Source: Harmonia axyridis (Eukaryota > Arthropoda > Insecta > Coleoptera > Coccinellidae). From it: a stretch of DNA of 64,000 nt. Each line of letters begins with the position of its first letter. Positions within the stretch are counted from its first letter, which is position 1. The notes beneath the pieces are model-generated. The model was not told the DNA's origin, did no database searches, and worked only from the letters and a program-made list of their open reading frames with translations. This document shows positions 58,533-64,000 of the stretch, piece after piece. The position numbers and the translations under genes are program-made. The DNA is taken from assembly GCF_914767665.1 (NCBI RefSeq), contig NC_059507.1, positions 37,059,770 to 37,123,769 of the forward strand, written 5' to 3'.

Positions 58533-60664
58533 GTGAAAACAAGGATGAAAAAATTACGATGCAGGGAATGGAAACCCCAGTATCGGTCGGGAGCGGTGCC
58601 AGGACAGGCTCAACCCGATCGAAATCCAGCGACTGTCCTGAAAACTCAAACTCTGGTAGGAGACCAGGCCAGGGCGCGAGTAATGTTACTGGAATAATAG
58701 ACCTGAGCAAAGAGGAAGACAGTAGTAGCAGATCAAAAACGGATCAATTAGATGAAGCAGGAAAAGGAAAATCGATGAGTGAACGAATAGACGCATATGA
58801 AAATCCTAGAAAGGACGAACAAGTTTTCAAACCTAGAAGTAGTCTGAGCAGAACACCTCCAGGTGGCAGGGGACGTGTAAATTCCATGCCTAGTATGAGC
58901 GAAAAATATCAGACAGAAGCAGATACCAACACAACAAAGCGGAAAAGGATGGACTTCTATGAACCTGTGGAAAGCAAATTTGAAGTAGTCATGGCAAAAC
59001 TGGTTGCCAGCACAGCAAACCTACAAAGCATCGTAAATGCTTCATATAGACCCTCCGGAGAACTAAAGAATATAACATTCGATATAAGGAAACAAGTAGA
59101 CACTCTCACAAAAGAAATAAGGGTACCGGAAGAAAACACTCAAACAATACTGCAACTTGAGAGGGAGAAGAAAGAACTGTGGGAAAAACTAAGGGAAACC
59201 GAACAAAGGTACAAAGAAGAGATCAGAGCTCTGAAAGAGAAAATAAATACAGGAAGAGACGCAGCAACCCAAACAAATCCATGGCATAGACCAAAAATAG
59301 AAGCACTGGAAAAACTCCCAGATGGGGAGATTACCTTTGAGAAATACAAGGAATTAGAAAAAATGAGATGGAAAGAGGAATTATCCTCAAATGTAAAAAC
59401 AATAGCAGGAAATCCATTAAATACGGAGGACGCTGTAAAAAAGGTAGTCTTGGTAGGAAACAGAGATCCAGGTATGAGTAAATCCATTCAGAAAATCTAT
59501 AAAGAAAGATATCCGGAACTGGAACATTTAACGGAAGACATCGACTACCTGGAAACCTTTACTCGAGACCGAAGGAACAAAACCCTATCTAAGAAAACAA
59601 TTATAAAACTGACACATGAAGAGTCGCAGGAGGATCTCTGGGCGAAAATGAAGCAGCTCTTTAGAGAAGGGGGAACAGAAAAAGAGACTTTTGCAATCCA
59701 CAAACTTGACTGGATTACCATAGAGAGCCTGGAAAAAATGATGCAGTGCCTTACAAACGGGACGGAAAAGGAGGTACATGTATATGTACCACCAGGTTTC
59801 AAGGAAAACTCCGAAAATCGGGATAAAGGTAGAAATACCTACGCATTAATGGTGCAATGCAAGGACGGGGAATATAGAGAAACTCTCAAAAACGTCAGGA
59901 ACGCCTTCAGGAACGTACCAGCCTCAAAATCCATACGCGGAATACGAAGCACTAAAGAAGGAAAAATGATTATAACTATGGATAAGTGCGAAGAGGACTG
60001 CAAGGTACTCACTGAAGTTATGAATAAAATCGAAGGGCACCCGAAGCATAATCTACTTCGAACGAACAAAAAGAAAGAGACACTGCACATCAGAGGGATG
60101 GATGCAGAAACATCTAGGGAAGAAGTGATGGAAGCCTTAAAAAAAATTCTTGGAGATAAACAAGAAATTGCAGTCGGGGAATTGAGACCCAATGCAAACG
60201 ACACACAAGCCGTAACAGTTAAGATCGAAGAAGGTTCATACTCCAAAATTGGTGAAATAAAAAGGCTGAGAATAGGACTCGCGAACTGTCAAATCACCAA
60301 GAGGGTGGACCTTAGGCAGTGTACCAGATGCTGGAGCTACGAACACCTAACAAGCAAGTGCAAAGACACTGATAGAAGGAATGCATGCTTCAAATGTGGA
60401 CAGGAAGGTCACCCAGCAAAAACCTGCGAAAATAAACCCCATTGCGTGTTATGCAATGAAGATGACCATTCAGTAGGATCAGGAAGATGCAAGTTCTTCA
60501 GGGAAGCACTAGCCATTGAAAAAAGAAACCAGAGGATGAACGAAGTGTACGATGATGAACCCGAAACAGAGATGAAAGAGACAGATGATATCTGCTCGGA
60601 AATCGAAAGTAAAGACGAAACGCAGACTCCAAAAAACGAAGCATTTGAAAAAATGCTACAGTAA
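58529..60664 (+). CDS. ORF1 protein of element 2 (Gag-like, three CCHC zinc knuckles)
   Basis: 711 codons from ATG. The N-terminal MSENKDEKITMQGMETPVSV aligns with element 1, followed by Ser/Gly-rich and charged low-complexity sequence and a predicted coiled coil around residues 205-245 (LEREKKELWEKL...). The zinc knuckles are C598-x2-C-x4-H-x4-C611, C620-x2-C-x4-H-x4-C633 and C639-x2-C-x4-H-x6-C654. The tail is acidic. The expected role is RNA binding and RNP assembly with targeting to telomeres, as for other telomere-specific R1-clade elements. It ends 67 nt before a decoy ORF2 start. Confidence 0.9.
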   Translation: MSENKDEKITMQGMETPVSVGSGARTGSTRSKSSDCPENSNSGRRPGQGASNVTGIIDLSKEEDSSSRSKTDQLDEAGKGKSMSERIDAYENPRKDEQVFKPRSSLSRTPPGGRGRVNSMPSMSEKYQTEADTNTTKRKRMDFYEPVESKFEVVMAKLVASTANLQSIVNASYRPSGELKNITFDIRKQVDTLTKEIRVPEENTQTILQLEREKKELWEKLRETEQRYKEEIRALKEKINTGRDAATQTNPWHRPKIEALEKLPDGEITFEKYKELEKMRWKEELSSNVKTIAGNPLNTEDAVKKVVLVGNRDPGMSKSIQKIYKERYPELEHLTEDIDYLETFTRDRRNKTLSKKTIIKLTHEESQEDLWAKMKQLFREGGTEKETFAIHKLDWITIESLEKMMQCLTNGTEKEVHVYVPPGFKENSENRDKGRNTYALMVQCKDGEYRETLKNVRNAFRNVPASKSIRGIRSTKEGKMIITMDKCEEDCKVLTEVMNKIEGHPKHNLLRTNKKKETLHIRGMDAETSREEVMEALKKILGDKQEIAVGELRPNANDTQAVTVKIEEGSYSKIGEIKRLRIGLANCQITKRVDLRQCTRCWSYEHLTSKCKDTDRRNACFKCGQEGHPAKTCENKPHCVLCNEDDHSVGSGRCKFFREALAIEKRNQRMNEVYDDEPETEMKETDDICSEIESKDETQTPKNEAFEKMLQ

Positions 60665-60668
60665 CTCA

Positions 60669-60931
60669 CTAGTCAACCCAGCTGTGATATTATAGTTTAT
60701 TTTATTTATTGATTTTATCCCAAATTTTATTATGTTTGAAACCCTGCAAACAAACCTCGGTAGATCGAGTGCTAGTCAACGCATCTGTGATATTTTTAAA
60801 GTGAAACTGTCTAGGGCCATATACACCCGAAACAGTTCCCATACATATGTTAATTTATTTGCTTGTGCCTGTTATATACTTATTTGTTATGATTAAGATT
60901 CTACAGACGAACCTCGGTAGATCGAGAGCCG
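60669..60931 (+). repeat. Tandem duplication spanning the ORF2 start of element 2
   Basis: CTAGTCAAC...TGTGATATT occurs at 60669-60691 and 60772-60794 (offset 103). A T-rich stretch, an ATG and AACCTCGGTAGATCGAG follow in both units (60753 and 60910). The second unit contains about 54 extra bases. The result is two versions of the ORF2 beginning in series. Confidence 0.75.
60732..60896 (+). CDS. Decoy ORF2-start mini-ORF in element 2
   Basis: 54 codons from ATG 60732 to TAA 60894-60896. Its first residues MFETLQTNLGRSSASQ mimic the true ORF2 beginning MIKILQTNLGRSRAAH, after which it diverges. Its stop lies 3 nt downstream of the ATG at 60889-60891 that opens the endonuclease-matching part of ORF2. 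Ribosomes finishing the decoy would stop next to the real start. Confidence 0.45.
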   Translation: MFETLQTNLGRSSASQRICDIFKVKLSRAIYTRNSSHTYVNLFACACYILICYD

Positions 60932-63783
60932 CTCATGACATAGCATGGGCTGCTGCAGAACAAAATGCATGTGACATTGTGGTGATAGCCGAGCCGAACA
61001 AAAAAATGTGCCAATCAAAAAATTGGTTAACGGACAAAAGAAGTGATGTGGCAGTAGTATTTCTGAATGGAGCTGTGGAAGCAGGTGAAATAAGAAGGGA
61101 AGAGGGCTATGTCCGCGTAAGAATAAATGGTGTTTACGTTTACGCAGTTTATATATCGCCAAATATAGCTATCGAGGACTTCAAGGAAAAAACAAACGAG
61201 ATATTCAGAGACCTGAAAAGATACAGAAAGCAAGCCGTACTGATTGGTGATGTAAATGCCAAGTCCCATCTCTGGGGATCTCCCATTGAGGATGCACGGG
61301 GCGGTCATGTGGAAGATTGGACAGCACAGCTATCTTGGATGGCCATGAATACAGGGCAGCCCACTTTCATCAGAGGCAACTCACGGAGCCACATAGATGT
61401 TACCCTATGCTCGGACACTCTCAGCCAGAAAATAAGGAGATGGGAAATAAAGAACGAAAACCCTTTTACGTATCACGGCCACATATATTTTGAAATGAAG
61501 GGCGACAAGGACAAGAGAAATTGCCAACCGAGGGTTGTCGAGATAAAACAAGAAGTCCTTACGGAAACACTTAAAACCGCGCAGGGAAATTTTCATGAAA
61601 AACTTATGAATGCCTACAAACAAGCCTCAAAAATAAGACAGAAATTAAGAACCGTACCATATTGGTGGAACCCAGACATCGAGGAATCCCGTAAGAAGTG
61701 TGTGAAAATTCGACGAACCTTACAAAGATCGAGAGGCAGAGAAGCGGAAAATGACAACCTCATAGAGAACTTGAGAGAGCAGTTAAGGCAGCAGAGAAGA
61801 AACCTAAAGAGGAGCATAAGACGCGCAAAGAGCGCGCAGTGGAGAAGCATACTGACAGAACTCGATGAGGATATATGGGGACAGGGATACAAGATTGTAA
61901 CGTCAAATCTAAGAGGTAACACTACAAGATATAAAATTCCAGAGGAGGAGGTCGAAAATATTCTAACCACGTTATTCCCATCAACGGGATTGAAATTAGT
62001 GAGGACTATAGTAGAAAACCCACCAAAAGAGGACTTCACACCGATGGAACTCAAAAACGCCATAGGCTCTTTGAAAAACAAGAAGGCACCGGGAACGGAC
62101 GGAATTACTAATGAAATCCTTAAACTGGCATATGCACAGATACCGGAGGAGATGCTAAGCTTCTACAACGAGCTTCTGAGGAATTGCGAATTCCCAAATA
62201 TGTGGAAGACAGCGAGAGTGGTCCTGATCCCTAAACCAGGTAAAGATCTGTGTCAGCCATCGGCGTATAGACCAATATGCCTCCTCAGCGCTGTAGGTAA
62301 AGTCTACGAGAAGCTCCTCGTAGAACGATTGAACCAGGAACTGGACGAAGGGAAGATACTATCGAGGAGACAACATGGTTTCAGGGCGCGAAAATCGACG
62401 ACAACTGCAATAATGGAGCTGAAGGGAAAGATAAATGAATCGACTAAAAAGTGGTATATCCTTGTAACAATAGATGTTAAGAACGCATTCAACTCGATCC
62501 CTTGGAGAAATATAACAAAGGCCATGAAAGAAAAAGGAGTAAGTCGATATCTGATCAAGGTGATGGAGAACTATTTCAGGGATAGGTTTATCGTCATGGG
62601 AAGGCTTAGGCATAGATGCACGATGGGAGTGATCCAGGGCTCGATAGTAGGTCCACCACTATGGAACCTGAGCTACAATGGGGTTCTCGAACTGCCCCAC
62701 GAGCCAGGAGTAGAAACCCTAGCTTATGCCGATGACCTCCTGGTCATGGTGGAGGGAGAAACAGAAAAGGAAGTGAAGGGAAAGGCTGAGAACGCCTTCG
62801 AAAAGATAGAGGGCTGGATGAGGACAAATGGTCTGGAGGTTGCGGTACAGAAGACGGAGATGCTGGTGGTGAAGGGACCGAGAAAGAGAGAAAAAATGAA
62901 AATAGTGCTGTGCGGAGAGGAAATTACAGAGTCTGGGAGCATGGAATATCTGGGGGTCACACTGCTCAAAAATTTGAATTTCTCTGGACACATCAAAAAC
63001 CAGATCGAGAAGGCAAAAACCAGAGTGGAGAACATCAGGAAGATCCTTCCGAACGTAGGCGGACCAAGTTATTTTGGAAGAAGGGCTCTTTGCTCGGTGA
63101 TGCACGGGACGATTTTCTATGCCGCGCCTGTATGGAAACAGATCCTTCAGCAGGATAAATACAAGAATGCTCTCATCTCCCTACAGAGAAAAACACTGTT
63201 GAGAGTATGCTCGGCATACAGAACGGTGTCAGCTGACGCGGTGCAGGCGATATCGGGTTTCCCACCCATAGACATAATGATAGGAGAAGTATGCTTTCTT
63301 TACACCATCGGAGGCAGACTTGCAGGAAACAGAAGGATGGCCAGGAGAAGATCGATTGATAAATGGCAGAAAAGATGGTCTCAAGGGTGGCAGACGGCGG
63401 CCTGGACAAGGAGGCTGATTCCAAGTATAGAGGCGTGGGTAAACTGCAGACATAGGAGGGCGGATTACTATTTTACGCAATTTCTCACAGGCCATGGTTC
63501 CTTCGGAACCTTCACGTATAGGATTGGCAAGACGAGAGATAGCCTGTGCGCAGTGTGTCAGGAGCAGGACGACCCGGAGCACGTATTCTATACCTGCGAA
63601 AGATGGAAAATGGAGAGGATAAGACTGGTACAAAGGATAGGGGACTTGCCGGAGATCGAGGGGATAATACCGCGGATGGTGGAGAGTAAGGAAGTGTGGA
63701 GTGCGGTGTATAGTTACGTTGTTGAGGTGATGGAAAGGAAGGAGAAACAGGATAGAGAAAGCGAACAAGGCAGTGGAACATAG
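60847..63783 (+). CDS. ORF2 polyprotein of element 2: endonuclease plus reverse transcriptase
   Basis: 978 codons from the first ATG. An alternative ATG at 60889 (residue 15) starts MIKILQTNLGR, exactly where the endonuclease homology begins, and I consider it the more likely start. The preceding 14 residues are hydrophobic and unlike the family. Endonuclease motifs are EPNKKM, GDVNAKSHLWGSP from residue 134, SHIDVTL and GHIYF. RT motifs are KAPGTDG, YRPICLL, QHGFRARKST, VTIDVKNAF with catalytic D543, GVIQGSIVGP and YADD at 627-630. The C-terminal zinc finger is C901-x2-C904-x7-H912-x4-C917. No RNase H. The predicted function is as for element 1: cutting TTAGG repeats and priming reverse transcription there. 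Confidence 0.93.
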   Translation: MLIYLLVPVIYLFVMIKILQTNLGRSRAAHDIAWAAAEQNACDIVVIAEPNKKMCQSKNWLTDKRSDVAVVFLNGAVEAGEIRREEGYVRVRINGVYVYAVYISPNIAIEDFKEKTNEIFRDLKRYRKQAVLIGDVNAKSHLWGSPIEDARGGHVEDWTAQLSWMAMNTGQPTFIRGNSRSHIDVTLCSDTLSQKIRRWEIKNENPFTYHGHIYFEMKGDKDKRNCQPRVVEIKQEVLTETLKTAQGNFHEKLMNAYKQASKIRQKLRTVPYWWNPDIEESRKKCVKIRRTLQRSRGREAENDNLIENLREQLRQQRRNLKRSIRRAKSAQWRSILTELDEDIWGQGYKIVTSNLRGNTTRYKIPEEEVENILTTLFPSTGLKLVRTIVENPPKEDFTPMELKNAIGSLKNKKAPGTDGITNEILKLAYAQIPEEMLSFYNELLRNCEFPNMWKTARVVLIPKPGKDLCQPSAYRPICLLSAVGKVYEKLLVERLNQELDEGKILSRRQHGFRARKSTTTAIMELKGKINESTKKWYILVTIDVKNAFNSIPWRNITKAMKEKGVSRYLIKVMENYFRDRFIVMGRLRHRCTMGVIQGSIVGPPLWNLSYNGVLELPHEPGVETLAYADDLLVMVEGETEKEVKGKAENAFEKIEGWMRTNGLEVAVQKTEMLVVKGPRKREKMKIVLCGEEITESGSMEYLGVTLLKNLNFSGHIKNQIEKAKTRVENIRKILPNVGGPSYFGRRALCSVMHGTIFYAAPVWKQILQQDKYKNALISLQRKTLLRVCSAYRTVSADAVQAISGFPPIDIMIGEVCFLYTIGGRLAGNRRMARRRSIDKWQKRWSQGWQTAAWTRRLIPSIEAWVNCRHRRADYYFTQFLTGHGSFGTFTYRIGKTRDSLCAVCQEQDDPEHVFYTCERWKMERIRLVQRIGDLPEIEGIIPRMVESKEVWSAVYSYVVEVMERKEKQDRESEQGSGT

Positions 63784-63953
63784 ACCAGGAACCTTTCCCC
63801 GCCGCCCAGGCAGATATGCCTTTTTCCAGGGAAGGGACGTCCTTTTCATAAGTTGTGGTTTTTTTAGTCGGTCGGCACCAACATCCCGCCAACCCGACAT
63901 ATCCTGCGACACGGGTCGTAGTCGAATCTGTTTGCAGATTTTTTCCACAACCG
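63784..63953 (+). other. 3' UTR of element 2
   Basis: About 170 nt between the ORF2 stop and poly(A), with CCGCC-rich and GGTCGGCACC segments. Not obviously similar to the 3' UTR of element 1. Confidence 0.6.
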
Positions 63954-63986
<33 letters not shown>

Positions 63987-63988
<2 letters not shown>

Positions 63989-64000
63989 TTAGGTTAGGTT
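63987..64000 (+). repeat. Telomeric (TTAGG)n array 3, start
   Basis: GGTTAGGTTAGGTT follows the poly(A) of element 2 and runs off the right edge of the window. Confidence 0.9.

Larger units (their letters stand above)
58112..63986 (+). mobile_element. Telomere-specific non-LTR retrotransposon 2 (R1 clade, TRAS/SART-like), full length
   Basis: About 5.9 kb with the same architecture and orientation as element 1. It starts CTCTTCCGAAGG after GGTT and ends in about 33 A residues followed by GGTTAGG. If the last A belongs to the target, the copy sits exactly between T and A of one TTAGG unit without loss or duplication. Both ORFs are open. It is clearly a different family from element 1 by protein sequence. 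Confidence 0.9.

Noticed and set aside
51633..63948. Antisense open frames of up to 239 codons opposite the retrotransposon ORFs
   Set aside because: Shadow frames of the strongly biased ORF1/ORF2 coding sequence. No motif or independent signal.

Overview
The window reads as the distal end of an insect chromosome, running from a subtelomeric gene on the left into telomeric (TTAGG)n on the right. The evidence is perfect TTAGG arrays (the ancestral arthropod telomere repeat), R1-clade retrotransposons inserted precisely into those arrays, an AT-rich background with very long introns, and a kal-1/anosmin-1-type gene. TTAGG excludes dipterans. A beetle or another TTAGG-bearing order is plausible, but the sequence alone does not fix the species. 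The G-rich strand runs 5' to 3' rightwards, as expected at a right-hand chromosome end.

Layout. (1) 1 to about 42.6 kb: the first three coding exons of an anosmin-1 (Kal1) homologue on the minus strand (42449-42580, 22424-22483, 243-317). They are separated by introns of about 20 and 22 kb, and the gene continues off the left edge. The introns hold no second host gene that I can recognise, only old mobile DNA. This includes a palindromic element carrying a hammerhead-ribozyme motif (1113-1255), a 2-kb foldback element nested in a duplicated repeat (3523-5547), a tRNA-derived pol III remnant (about 5875), dispersed repeats with a TACAGGGTGT-like motif (6449-7290), a 34-bp hairpin minisatellite (7480-7656), a deleted Tc1/mariner-superfamily transposon with a transposase C-terminus (15095-15691), a 5'-truncated non-LTR reverse transcriptase (about 23735-24810), and at least a dozen pieces of one MITE-like family. 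(2) 42.6-48 kb: a CpG-rich putative Kal1 promoter followed by gene-free subtelomeric DNA with MITEs. (3) 48.0-50.8 kb: a subtelomeric satellite of roughly 600-bp units giving way to roughly 120-bp monomers. (4) 50.8-51.0 kb: degenerate and inverted telomeric motifs. (5) 50986-64000: three perfect TTAGG tracts separated by two apparently full-length telomere-specific non-LTR elements (51305-57395 and 58112-63986). Both are in the same orientation with poly(A) tails pointing distally.

How the parts work. Each telomeric element carries a 5' UTR, an ORF1 with three C-terminal CCHC knuckles, an ORF2 with an APE-like endonuclease, a YADD reverse transcriptase and a C-terminal zinc finger, a short 3' UTR and a poly(A) tail. 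The endonuclease is inferred to cut the TTAGG repeat between T and A, and the reverse transcriptase to copy the element there. All four ORFs are open and the ends are intact, so both copies look young. The two elements share a nearly identical 5' UTR but have clearly diverged proteins. They also differ strikingly between ORF1 and ORF2: one has a 0.5-kb AT-rich repetitive spacer, the other a tandem duplication that creates a decoy ORF2 start. A developmental extracellular-matrix gene therefore starts about 8.4 kb from an active-looking, retrotransposon-laden telomere.
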